Source of the DNA: an uncultured Bacilli bacterium
Lineage (GTDB): Bacteria > Bacillota_I > Bacilli_A > RF39 > UBA660
Direction of reading: 5' to 3'
DNA: 43,455 bases
Assembly (NCBI GenBank): GCA_934167785.1
Contig: CAKPLX010000006.1
Span: 1-43,455, forward strand
How positions within the stretch are numbered: the stretch's first letter is position 1; the number at the start of each line of letters is the position of its first letter. A model generated the notes under the pieces. That model ran no database searches and was not told the DNA's origin. It worked only from the letters and a program-made list of their open reading frames with translations. This document shows positions 25,303-33,503 of this stretch, piece after piece. Both the position numbers and the translations under genes were made by a program.

Positions 25303-25330
25303 AGTTTACATAATATAAATTATCGGAACT
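25303..25330. other. dif: Putative dif site (XerCD chromosome dimer resolution, replication terminus)
   Basis: Twenty-eight bases made of two 11-base arms and a 6-base centre: AGTTTACATAA, TATAAA, TTATCGGAACT. The first arm matches exactly the XerD-side arm of the B. subtilis dif site as I recall it (TTATGTAAACT in the other orientation), and the whole site matches at 24 of 28 positions. The two arms are imperfect inverted repeats (8 of 11). The site lies 90 bases after mutS, exactly where plus-strand genes on the left give way to minus-strand genes on the right, as expected when both replichores end here. Activity is inferred. Confidence 0.75.
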
Positions 25331-25970
25331 AATAAATCAACAAAAATTTTATACAGCTAATTTATACTTATTAAGTAATTTTATTGCAATATTATTATAT
25401 ATTCATGAACAAGATATAACATTCATTATAACTTTTAAAATTCAAATTTTAAATTAAATTTATAACTAGAATTAATTAATAAGGAATAGATCTTATCAAT
25501 CAAATCTTCTTTTGCTAAAATTTTAAAATTATAAGTTTGTTATCCAATTTTTTATATTTTCAAATTAAAATTCAAACGATTCAAAATTAAACCTTAGATG
25601 ATTAATTATCAATTTATTAATTTAAAATTAATTTTTTATCAGTTATTCAACTTCTATATTTTCAAATTGATGATTAATTGTCTTGGCCGTTTATTTAGAT
25701 TAATTTTTTATCAATAAAAACAACAATTCAGCAATAATTTTCAAATTTTTTTAAAATAACTCAAACAAATAAAATTAATCATATTAATTATAGTTAAAAA
25801 TATAAAATTTATAAATTTTACTAATATAATTTATTTATAAATTTTATAAATCTAAAAAATATTTATTTCAAATTAAATAATACAGAGTACTATTATATGA
25901 AAATAAGCAAATTAAATTAAAAAAATAGGGGACTTAAATTTTTTCACTCCCCTTCCCTATCAAAAAATAA
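25331..25970. other. AT-rich gene-free region between dif and the CRISPR array
   Basis: 640 bases without a usable reading frame on either strand. Stops are dense and no ribosome site precedes a plausible ORF. The only structure I see is a set of imperfect direct repeats around 25539-25747. It could be decayed sequence beside the terminus or remains from CRISPR array turnover, but no match to the CRISPR repeat is visible inside it. Confidence 0.6.
25597..25747. repeat. Imperfect direct repeat, about 72-base period
   Basis: GATGATTAATT begins at 25597 and 25669, and ATTAATTTTTTATCA begins at 25627 and 25699, both exactly 72 bases apart. TTTTCAAATT recurs at 25557, 25659 and 25738 with looser spacing. 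A related 27-28-base segment starts at 25539 and at 25642. The copies have diverged, so this is probably an old duplication in AT-rich DNA. Confidence 0.45.
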
Positions 25971-27119
25971 GTTTACACTTATATAAAATTTACAGGATCC
26001 TGTAACTTAATCTTCCTTCAAAGGAACTTTATGAAAGTATACATTGCTAAAAATTAACAGGGTCCTGTAACATATAATTATTTCTATGATTATTATTTCC
26101 AGTTATACATTACTAAAAATTCACAGGGTCCTGTAACGCTCCTCTTTATTCTTATCATCTTCAAAAGTTATACATTACTAAAAATTCACAGGGTCCTGTA
26201 ACATCTAGATAAATTAGGCATGCTAGTAGACTGTTATACATTACTAAAAATTCACAGGGTCCTGTAACAATTCGTTAATTGTTTTATCGAAAGTATCGTT
26301 ATACATTACTAAAAATTCACAGGGTCCTGTAACCTAATCCAAAAAGTGGAGATACAAATATTAGTTATACATTACTAAAAATTCACAGGGTCCTGTAACA
26401 TAAAAATTTCTCTCAATTCATCAATGAAAGTTATACATTACTAAAAATTCACAGGGTCCTGTAACCTACTGAACCTTTTACTTTTAAGTTAGTAGTTATA
26501 CATTACTAAAAATTCACAGGGTCCTGTAACGTTCCTTTACTGTATCCTTCTTTAGTACTTGTTATACATTACTAAAAATTCACAGGGTCCTGTAACCTTT
26601 TAATTTATTAGAATTTAATGCTAGAGTTATACATTACTAAAAATTCACAGGGTCCTGTAACCAATAAGAGAAGAACAACCAGAAGTTAAAGGTTATACAT
26701 TACTAAAAATTCACAGGGTCCTGTAACAATAATTTTGTCATTTATTGGAATTATCCGTTATACATTACTAAAAATTCACAGGGTCCTGTAACTAGTTTCA
26801 CCAACAGTTCCAATATGACCTGTTATACATTACTAAAAATTCACAGGGTCCTGTAACCCTACATACAAGAAACAGAAAAAGAGAATGTTATACATTACTA
26901 AAAATTCACAGGGTCCTGTAACTGAAAAGTATAAGAAAACTTATAAGAAGTAGTTATACATTACTAAAAATTCACAGGGTCCTGTAACATCTTCCTACTG
27001 AGTATGTTAATTCTAGTGTTATACATTACTAAAAATTCACAGGGTCCTGTAACTAAATGTTCATTTAACCATTTGATTAGTGAGTTATACATTACTAAAA
27101 ATTCACAGGGTCCTGTAAC
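25971..27119 (-). CRISPR. Type II-A CRISPR array, 18 repeats and 17 spacers, transcribed leftward
   Basis: The 36-base repeat, read on the plus strand, begins GTTATACATTACTAAAAATT and ends CACAGGGTCCTGTAAC. Repeats start at 26102, 26167, 26233, 26298, 26364, 26430, 26495, 26561, 26626, 26692, 26757, 26822, 26887, 26953, 27018 and 27084, all 16 without change. Two decayed copies at 25971 and 26036 mark the left end. Spacers are 29-30 bases and all different. In crRNA sense (minus) the repeat starts GTTACAGGACCCTG. Four facts fix this direction: the anti-repeat in the tracrRNA is plus-strand, a strong minus-strand promoter abuts the right-hand repeat, a leader-anchoring-like motif lies there, and the degenerate repeats are at the far end. 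The newest spacer should be 27054-27083. Confidence 0.98.
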
Positions 27120-27157
27120 CTCAAAATAATTATACCAATTTATTAGTATCTTTACAA
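27120..27157 (-). promoter_or_regulatory. CRISPR leader: array promoter and leader-anchoring-like motif
   Basis: On the minus strand TTGTAA (27152-27157) and TATAAT (27129-27134) are 17 bases apart. Transcription would start near 27122, only about 3 bases before the first repeat. The last 7 leader bases, TTTTGAG (27120-27126), differ by one base from ATTTGAG, known in streptococcal II-A systems as the sequence where Cas1-Cas2 anchors new spacer insertion. The whole leader is confined to the roughly 100 bases shared with the divergent csn2 promoter. Confidence 0.8.
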
Positions 27158-27189
27158 TAATAAATTAAATAGATTTTAAGAAAAATTTC

Positions 27190-27198
27190 TGCTATAAT
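27190..27198 (+). promoter_or_regulatory. Extended -10 promoter of csn2
   Basis: TGC precedes TATAAT (27193-27198); no good -35 box. AAGGAAAG and the ATG at 27221 follow. It points away from the array promoter 33 bases to the left. Confidence 0.6.
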
Positions 27199-27220
27199 TT
27201 TTTTATAAAGGAAAGTGATT

Positions 27221-28279
27221 ATGTTGGAAATTTTACTAAAAACGAAAGAAAATAATGAAATATTATTAAACTTAGAAAATAATATTTTGTTTATTGGTAA
27301 AAATAACTTATTTAAATCAAAATTACTTAATAATCTAAATAATGGTTTTATGGGAAAAAATAAAAATATGATAATAAATGGAAATAAAATTAATTCGCAA
27401 GAATATAACATCATACATATAAATGAAGATAACGATTTTTTAAGTGAATTTAAATTTACCAAAAATAATCCACTAAAGCAAATGATATATAATGCAGTCA
27501 TAGAAAAAGTTAATCAAGAAAAAATGATAAATTATACCAATGAAATATTTGATATTATAGATAATCGAGTCAACAAGTTACTTGATAGAAAAGTAAATAA
27601 AGATATTGAAAATAATCTCTCATTCCAAATAGAAGTTCCAGACATTAATTCGATAATAGACAAATTTACAAATATTTATATTGACGATTTGCTATTAGAC
27701 AATAAAGAAATAACAAAATCAATGAAACGAAAATTACTATATCAGTTATACTTTTGGGAAATAGAATTAAACAAAGATAAAAATAACATCATAATTATAG
27801 ATAACTTTGATGTATACTTAAATTCTGATGAAATAATAGATATTCTTTCTAAAATAAACAAACATTCTAATATAAATTGCCATTTTATATTAACAACTTC
27901 AAATAATATTTTTGAATATTTAGATTTAAAATTATTTCATATATACAAACTCAATAATAATGTAATTCCTTTTAAAAATATTGATTTTGCGATTAAAAAT
28001 TATATTATAAAAAGAGAATACTATAAGTTAAAAAATAGAAATATTAAATACGAAAATTTTTATCTAGAAAATGAAAGTTTGATTCAAAAGGAAGAAGTAA
28101 CAAATATAAAAGAAAAAATTTTGAATAAATATCCAGCCGTCATTGGAAAAATATTAAATTGCTCTTCCATTAAATTTGTATTAAATAAACCAAAAATAAT
28201 CACAAGTGAATATGTTATTTGTGATAATAAAGAACTACAAAATTTATTTTTTGAAATATCACTTAAATTTATTGACTAG
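27221..28279 (+). CDS. csn2: Long Csn2-like CRISPR adaptation protein
   Basis: 352 residues. I start at the ATG at 27221 with AAGGAAAG 7 bases upstream, not at the GTG at 27215. The start resembles a P-loop ATPase strand and loop (NILFIGKNNLFKSKLLNNL, about residues 24-42), but the GxxGxGKS pattern is decayed. A Walker B-like strand (NIIIIDNFDVYLNSDEII) and HFILTTSNNIFEYL follow, the core layout of Csn2. Length matches the long Csn2 class linked to S. thermophilus CRISPR1-type loci rather than the 220-residue class. Csn2 forms rings that hold DNA ends during spacer acquisition. It is on the opposite strand from cas9-cas1-cas2, between array and tracrRNA. The family call rests on motif order plus location. 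Confidence 0.78.
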   Translation: MLEILLKTKENNEILLNLENNILFIGKNNLFKSKLLNNLNNGFMGKNKNMIINGNKINSQEYNIIHINEDNDFLSEFKFTKNNPLKQMIYNAVIEKVNQEKMINYTNEIFDIIDNRVNKLLDRKVNKDIENNLSFQIEVPDINSIIDKFTNIYIDDLLLDNKEITKSMKRKLLYQLYFWEIELNKDKNNIIIIDNFDVYLNSDEIIDILSKINKHSNINCHFILTTSNNIFEYLDLKLFHIYKLNNNVIPFKNIDFAIKNYIIKREYYKLKNRNIKYENFYLENESLIQKEEVTNIKEKILNKYPAVIGKILNCSSIKFVLNKPKIITSEYVICDNKELQNLFFEISLKFID

Positions 28280-28300
28280 AAATAAATAATATTATATAAT
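28272..28300 (+). promoter_or_regulatory. Promoter of the tracrRNA, overlapping the end of csn2
   Basis: TTGACT (28272-28277) and TATAAT (28295-28300) with exactly 17 bases between. The last base of the -35 box is the first base of the csn2 TAG stop. Transcription should start near 28307. Confidence 0.85.
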
Positions 28301-28306
28301 GTAATT

Positions 28307-28426
28307 GTCCTGAAAAAAGGATATACATTACTAAAAGTTTACAGGTTTCTGTAATAAGGCACAATGCCTTAGGTTTAATCTAACCTTAAAGATTCAAAAA
28401 AAGCAAGTTTAATCCTTGCTTTTTTT
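28307..28426 (+). ncRNA. tracrRNA of the type II-A system
   Basis: About 120 bases. The anti-repeat is 28322-28355, collinear with 34 bases of the CRISPR repeat and identical at 29. Of the five differences, four become G-U pairs with the crRNA and one is a mismatch, so a nearly continuous 34-base-pair duplex forms. Downstream come a nexus hairpin AAGGCA-CAA-TGCCTT (28356-28370), a second small hairpin AGGTT/AACCT (371-386 of the 28 kb block), and a terminator, AAGCAAG (28401-28407) with CTTGCTT (28415-28421) plus flanking A/T pairs and a T run. This order is standard for tracrRNAs. A short hairpin TCCT/AGGA can form at the 5' end before the anti-repeat. Confidence 0.95.
28396..28426 (+). terminator. 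tracrRNA terminator (possibly bidirectional, also serving cas2)
   Basis: A symmetric stem with a run of As before and Ts after, so it could also stop the cas9-cas1-cas2 transcript coming from the right. Confidence 0.8.
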
Positions 28427-28516
28427 GTCATCCAAATGAAATAAACATAATCAAATTTAACAAAAGAAACTTTCTGATCCTTCTCTTAATTTACTCTAAT
28501 TTTAACGATCATATCA

Positions 28517-28840
28517 TTATTCAAAAACCAATAGATTTTCTACAGAAATTTCTTCTTCAACTGCCTTTTCTCCGGAAAACATAATAATATTATTATATTG
28601 ATTTTCTGTGATTTGAATCAACCTAATATTTCCAGTTTTAGGTGCATTAATTTTTATTCTATTAATATGTTTATTCAAATCATCATTATTTTTACATATT
28701 CTTGAATATACAGAGTATTGCATCATAATAAAACCATCATCTAGTAAAAAATTTCTAAACTTAGTAGCAACTTTCTTTTCCTTTTCTGTTACTACTGGCA
28801 AATCAAACATCACAATTATTCTCATAAATCTATTATTCAT
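28517..28840 (-). CDS. cas2: CRISPR-associated endoribonuclease-fold protein Cas2
   Basis: 107 residues. It is the structural partner of Cas1 in spacer integration. The ferredoxin-like start MRIIVMFDLPVVTEKEKK contains the conserved aspartate after the first strand. FRNFLLDDGFIMMQYSVYSRI is the typical II-A helix and strand, and LIQITENQYNNIIMF follows. The first ATG (28840) overlaps the cas1 end by 8 bases; an internal ATG at residue 6 is also possible, since neither has a good ribosome site and translation is probably coupled. Length is normal. It ends the leftward cas operon and faces the tracrRNA terminator. Confidence 0.96.
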   Translation of the reverse strand: MNNRFMRIIVMFDLPVVTEKEKKVATKFRNFLLDDGFIMMQYSVYSRICKNNDDLNKHINRIKINAPKTGNIRLIQITENQYNNIIMFSGEKAVEEEISVENLLVFE

Positions 28841-29723
28841 AAATTATTATAGGTAAATCTAATTTTATTTCTCCACTAGAAAAAGATTTTATATAACTTT
28901 TAATTAAAAGTCCCATACTATATTCTATAGTATATCTTTTATTTTGATGCAATACTTCTTTATTTAATAAATTAATCAATTTTTTTCTAAATTCAAAAGA
29001 CAGTGGTAAAACAATATTATCTTGATTATCATAAACGAATTTATCTATAACTGAACGATATGGTTCCAAAAAATCATATGCAAGATTAAAATTATTTATT
29101 TTTGAACTATGATGAATGCCCAAATAAGTATTCAACCCATAAACTGCTAAATTTCTGATCATAGCACTTGCAAATATGGTATATCCATAATTTAACGCTA
29201 CATTGACATTATCATCATAAAATCTAATAAAATTACTACCAAACAAACTTCTAAAATATATTTTAGCAGCAAGCCCTTCCCTATTCTTAATATCACCATC
29301 TACAATTTCTAATAAATACTCATTTAATTTAGAAATTGGAACTTCCTCTTTTGAAGTCATCTCGAGAACTCTAATACTGTTTTCTATTTTTTTCCTAACA
29401 ATTTGATTCCAAAATTCACATTTAACACTTTCATCTACTTCCATTTGGTAAGAAAAAACCTCTAATTGCTTAAAATGATAATTATAAGGATACATTATAG
29501 AGGTTGGTTCAAATTTTTCATCACATACAATTAAAGAAATAGCATGTTTCCCTAATTCAGCAAGTAATCGAGTAGTAAGTATTGTTGTAGAATCTTCAAT
29601 TAAAATATAATTAATATCTTCAAGAGGAACCTTTGTACTGTTAGATTCCTTATCAATTATCAACTGATCATCTTTGTAATGTAATTTTTCACTTTTTTTA
29701 ATAACTATTTGCCTATAACCCAC
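28833..29723 (-). CDS. cas1: CRISPR-associated integrase Cas1 (type II-A)
   Basis: 296 residues. Cas1 is the integrase that inserts new spacers at the leader-repeat junction. The start GYRQIVIKKSEKLHYKDDQL and IEDSTTILTTRLLAELGKH form the N-terminal beta domain. The helical C-terminal domain carries the metal-binding triad: Glu149 in NREGLAAKIYF, His205 in LGIHHSSKIN, and Glu220 in YDFLEPYR. All three are present, so the protein is probably active. The gene overlaps the end of cas9 by 11 bases and cas2 by 8, a tight cas9-cas1-cas2 operon. No cas4 is present, as expected for II-A. Confidence 0.98.
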   Translation of the reverse strand: MGYRQIVIKKSEKLHYKDDQLIIDKESNSTKVPLEDINYILIEDSTTILTTRLLAELGKHAISLIVCDEKFEPTSIMYPYNYHFKQLEVFSYQMEVDESVKCEFWNQIVRKKIENSIRVLEMTSKEEVPISKLNEYLLEIVDGDIKNREGLAAKIYFRSLFGSNFIRFYDDNVNVALNYGYTIFASAMIRNLAVYGLNTYLGIHHSSKINNFNLAYDFLEPYRSVIDKFVYDNQDNIVLPLSFEFRKKLINLLNKEVLHQNKRYTIEYSMGLLIKSYIKSFSSGEIKLDLPIIIYE

Positions 29724-32700
29724 TTATTTCTCCTAATATATTTATTGATAATTTTTTGATCTCTTTTATAGTAGAAATTGTAATTTGATATTGTTTTCTT
29801 TGACTTGAAAAAATTTGATTATCTCCTTCTTTACAATTGATTAAATCATAGCCATCTCCTATTTTACTTTTCACTTCAAACATCCCACTAGAACAACCTA
29901 CAACATAAGCAACTGACTCTCTACCATCTTTAGTAGTAACCTTTATTAAATCATTTTTAACTAAAGAAACATATAATTCATAATTATCAATAATACTTTT
30001 ATATGGTAAAATCATCGTATTTTTTCCTTGACCATAATCAACTTTTAGACAAAAATCTACATCAACGACACCAGTTTTTCTCATTGTATTAATTTTTTTA
30101 ATTTCTAACATATCATAAGCAACAAAATATAATTTATCATCTGCATCATTCTTAGATTTAAATATATCTATTTTGTATATTTCACCTTTTTCTACATTAC
30201 TATGGTTAATCATATGACCATTACTTTTATACTCAGTATATATTTTCAATTTTTTTATTTTCTTTCCCTCTTTATCATTTCTGGAAACAGGATATTTACC
30301 ATCATTATTCTTCAAAACTTCTTCTCCTGTTTCATAAATACCAAACCAATCCACCAATGTGTTATATATATCTTTTGAGCCTCCATCTTTATCTGGAATA
30401 TTTTCTAAATCTTTTCTTTTAACTTGCTCAATAGGAACCCTTAAAGTCTTATATATTTTTTTAACATCATTATTAATAGTTACTTTTTTAACTCCATAGT
30501 ATGTTTCTTTATGCATTTTACCAGATATCTTTGCTTTAGCTATAGAAGGAATCAGTGGATGAATACGATTTAAATCATCATGATTATAAGTATGCAAATT
30601 CTTCAAATTCCATTTTAAAATATCTAAATTTTGCTCATACACTCTTAACTTTGCTTCCTCAGGAAAATTTTTGTAAGGTAGTGGAAATTCTAATCTACTA
30701 ATATTATGTTTATTAAATTTAATATTTTTTTCATTAGTTTGTTCTATTAAATATTCTCTAAAACTAATATCATCGATTTCACCAGTTTTATCGTTATAGT
30801 ATTCTCCAAAAATTTCTTTACCATTTTCTAAACTAACATTAATCAATGCTGATCGAGTTAATCCATCAATATACCTACTAAATTTTTCATACAAAGTAAT
30901 CTTTTGCTGCAAAGAAGGCGTTATAGCAGCTATTACTAATGCATCTATTGCATGATGTAAATGATTATCTCTATCTTTTTTCACTCCTTCTTTCATATTA
31001 TTTGGCAATAAATATGTAGAAGAAATATAACTATGCGTAAGTCTATTAAATCCCCATCTAGCTCTTAATTTTGAAGTAATTGCGCCAGAATACATATTAA
31101 CTTGTTCAACATTTAAATAAGCCTTTATTAGTGATGATAACTCTCTACTGATATATTTAGTATCATTTAAATTTTGATCTCTCATTTCTCTTTCTGTATC
31201 TAAATCTAATTTTTTTAATAAATAATTTTCTTTCTTCTTAACAGGAATCATTAAGTGATTAATATAGGCCACATATTCATCCCATTTTGGCGTATTACCA
31301 AACCATTCATAAGGAGTTCTATTCCCCTTTTCCTGATTCTCCTTCGTGTATACTAATGTTTTATTTAAATAATTATCATTATATGTCCTAGAATAAGGCA
31401 AAATATGATCAATTTGAACAATATTATTAGAAAATAAATCTGTTATATTAATTTTTTTCATGCTATAACCACAAAATTCATTCTGTTCTTTCCATAATCT
31501 AAATTTTAATAAATCATTCCCAGTAATTTTTTCAGTACAATCAAATAATCCATTTTCTACCAAAAATCTTTTATCTCTTTCATTGTTTTCTTGTTTCGTT
31601 AAATTATCTTTAGCAATTTCATTTCTTTCTTGTCTTGATTTAGCAAGATCTCTAGCCGTTTCAATATTAATAACCTTAGGTAATCCATACTTTTTAATCA
31701 CAGAATTAATTACTTTTCTAGTTTGAGTTAAAGAACGAATTACTCGTTGATTTGTAATATTCTCATCAACACTTACTGGTACCAATAAATCTTTTTTTTC
31801 GCTTTTTCGAAAAAAGGAATCAGAATGATTATATCCTAATGTATCCATAGCTTTATCATAAGGAGCACCACGCATCATTAAAGGAATTAATTTTCTTATA
31901 ATATTAGTAGATAACATCAAATGATCTTTAAAGTTAGGTAAGTTCTCAACAAAATGAATATCAGCATAAATGTTATTTATTACTTTTGATGATTTAATTT
32001 TATTAAGAATATCTTCATTTAATTTATAATTGGTACAATAAAGTGCCAATTCATCTAAAAACTCAATATCATCTTGAATTGATAACCATACCTCATTACT
32101 ATAACATTTACTAATAACGCCCTTTAATGCATGATACCCTTTCATTTCAGCAAATACTTTACCAAACAATTTGTCATTATACAATCTAGTATATATATTC
32201 TTATCATCCAATGATAACTCAGCAATGTCTATTTTTTCACTTTTATCAATATTAAGTTTCTTCTTGAATTCATCAATTAATTTTTTATATTCTTTTTTAC
32301 TTAAAGATAAATTTTTAAACACAACATTATCTTTATCAATAATTTTTACTAAATCTTTATAACTAATAGTCTTTTTATTCTTAGCTAGTGCAACAACTTT
32401 ATTGATTTCCTCTTCCGTCAAAGAAACATATTCACTACCATCTGCTTTATATTTTAAGTTCACCAGCTTTGTAAGTACTACAAATAATTCAGAAGAAAAA
32501 GCCATTTTAGGAGCTCTAGGAAATTGATCAAATGCACATTTACCTGTCATTTTTTCAATCAGATCGCCTCCATATGGAGAATCGCCACCTGGTCCTTTAG
32601 CATAACTTCTCCTAGAATTATATATCTCTAAATATTCTATTTTAAAATTTTTATCAATTAAACCATATTCAATTTGCTTATCTAATACTTTATTTATTTC

Positions 32701-33354
32701 CTCTAAATACATTTCATTAGTAACAGATACTTTGTAATCATTAGGACTATTTTTAATTTTATCCTTAAATTTTTCATCATTAACATACATTTCCGATATA
32801 GTACGATAATGACGATCTTGCATAATTTTTACATTATCAGATATAGCACTTAAAACTTTTCCAGAATCACTAGACAACGCTTCTTCACGATTAGATTTAT
32901 ATCCTCTTTTTTTAGCGTAATGTACTAAAATTATGGCTAATTCTTCATTACTTAATTTTCTATCTAATGCCTCTACTTTTAATTTGTAAGGATTTGTATT
33001 TTTATCTTTATAATAACTATTTATCATTTTATCAAATAATAAAGATAATTCATAATTTTTTTCAGAAACAATATTACTAGTAATATTTCCTTTTAAAAAT
33101 CCCTTCTCATATAACAAGTTTCTTACTCTATCTATCCGAAATTCTCTTCGCCTAGATACTCTCCTAGCACCACGTTTTTCTCTTCTTTCTTTTGCACGAC
33201 TATCCCCCGTCTTTTCAACCTCACCTGGAGTAAAAATTCTACTACCAACATCTAATATTTTATAAGGATTACCAAACTCATCTAATTCTAATAATCCCCA
33301 TCCAACAGAAGATATCCCCACATCTAATCCTAAAACATAATTTTTTTCTTCCAT
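29713..33354 (-). CDS. cas9: Cas9 effector nuclease, compact type II-A lineage
   Basis: 1213 residues from the ATG at 33354. An ATG at 33390 lies about at the transcription start, and the chosen start puts RuvC-I where Cas9 proteins normally begin. Asp11 sits in LGLDVGISSVGWGLLE (RuvC-I). An Arg-rich bridge helix follows (RAKERREKRGARRVSRRREF, about 53-72). Glu565 is in NIETARD (RuvC-II). The HNH domain has Asp649-His650 in QIDHILPYS and Asn673 in KENQEKGNRTPYEW. RuvC-III has His801 and Asp804 in HHAIDALVIA. All catalytic residues are in place. Size and HNH wording resemble the S. thermophilus CRISPR1 and S. aureus branch rather than the 1370-residue S. pyogenes type. The PAM cannot be read from this window. 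Confidence 0.98.
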   Translation of the reverse strand: MEEKNYVLGLDVGISSVGWGLLELDEFGNPYKILDVGSRIFTPGEVEKTGDSRAKERREKRGARRVSRRREFRIDRVRNLLYEKGFLKGNITSNIVSEKNYELSLLFDKMINSYYKDKNTNPYKLKVEALDRKLSNEELAIILVHYAKKRGYKSNREEALSSDSGKVLSAISDNVKIMQDRHYRTISEMYVNDEKFKDKIKNSPNDYKVSVTNEMYLEEINKVLDKQIEYGLIDKNFKIEYLEIYNSRRSYAKGPGGDSPYGGDLIEKMTGKCAFDQFPRAPKMAFSSELFVVLTKLVNLKYKADGSEYVSLTEEEINKVVALAKNKKTISYKDLVKIIDKDNVVFKNLSLSKKEYKKLIDEFKKKLNIDKSEKIDIAELSLDDKNIYTRLYNDKLFGKVFAEMKGYHALKGVISKCYSNEVWLSIQDDIEFLDELALYCTNYKLNEDILNKIKSSKVINNIYADIHFVENLPNFKDHLMLSTNIIRKLIPLMMRGAPYDKAMDTLGYNHSDSFFRKSEKKDLLVPVSVDENITNQRVIRSLTQTRKVINSVIKKYGLPKVINIETARDLAKSRQERNEIAKDNLTKQENNERDKRFLVENGLFDCTEKITGNDLLKFRLWKEQNEFCGYSMKKINITDLFSNNIVQIDHILPYSRTYNDNYLNKTLVYTKENQEKGNRTPYEWFGNTPKWDEYVAYINHLMIPVKKKENYLLKKLDLDTEREMRDQNLNDTKYISRELSSLIKAYLNVEQVNMYSGAITSKLRARWGFNRLTHSYISSTYLLPNNMKEGVKKDRDNHLHHAIDALVIAAITPSLQQKITLYEKFSRYIDGLTRSALINVSLENGKEIFGEYYNDKTGEIDDISFREYLIEQTNEKNIKFNKHNISRLEFPLPYKNFPEEAKLRVYEQNLDILKWNLKNLHTYNHDDLNRIHPLIPSIAKAKISGKMHKETYYGVKKVTINNDVKKIYKTLRVPIEQVKRKDLENIPDKDGGSKDIYNTLVDWFGIYETGEEVLKNNDGKYPVSRNDKEGKKIKKLKIYTEYKSNGHMINHSNVEKGEIYKIDIFKSKNDADDKLYFVAYDMLEIKKINTMRKTGVVDVDFCLKVDYGQGKNTMILPYKSIIDNYELYVSLVKNDLIKVTTKDGRESVAYVVGCSSGMFEVKSKIGDGYDLINCKEGDNQIFSSQRKQYQITISTIKEIKKLSINILGEISGL

Positions 33355-33394
33355 AAACCGCTCACTTTCTAATACAATTTTCATATTCAACTAA

Positions 33395-33403
33395 ATTATA
33401 CCA
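33395..33403 (-). promoter_or_regulatory. Extended -10 promoter of the cas9-cas1-cas2 operon
   Basis: On the minus strand TGG precedes TATAAT (33395-33400). No good -35 box. The start would be near 33388, giving a leader of about 34 bases to the cas9 ATG at 33354. Confidence 0.6.
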
Positions 33404-33468
33404 TATCATTTATCTTAATGTATATTTTTACTTCCAATTTGCTAAAAAAAGCAACAATAAAATTAAAA

Positions 33469-33503
33469 AAAGATAACTAATCATCAAAAAACTAGTTATC
33501 TTT
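33469..33503 (-). terminator. Terminator of the XRE-small peptide unit
   Basis: AAAGATAACTA (33469-33479) and TAGTTATCTTT (33493-33503) form a perfect 11-pair stem. On the minus strand a T-rich tail follows. It begins 1 base after the small peptide stop and insulates cas9 from upstream transcription. Confidence 0.88.

Noticed and set aside
25971..26101. Left end of the array as the leader side
   Set aside because: The two degenerate repeats are here, which is typical of the old end. The promoter and the anchoring-like motif are at the right end.
27130..27501. Minus-strand open frame of 123 residues, rich in Phe, Ile and Leu, across the leader and csn2 start
   Set aside because: It is the complement of an A-rich coding strand, which always yields such hydrophobic false frames. 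It overlaps the array promoter and has no ribosome site.
28307..28426. tracrRNA read on the minus strand, since its terminator is symmetric
   Set aside because: The nexus hairpin and terminator follow the anti-repeat only on the plus strand, and the matching promoter TTGACT-17-TATAAT is on the plus strand.
33391..33420. ATACATTA near the cas9 promoter as a tracrRNA-guided autoregulation site
   Set aside because: Only 8 bases match the anti-repeat region in very AT-rich DNA, and the match lies in repeat-like rather than spacer-like sequence.
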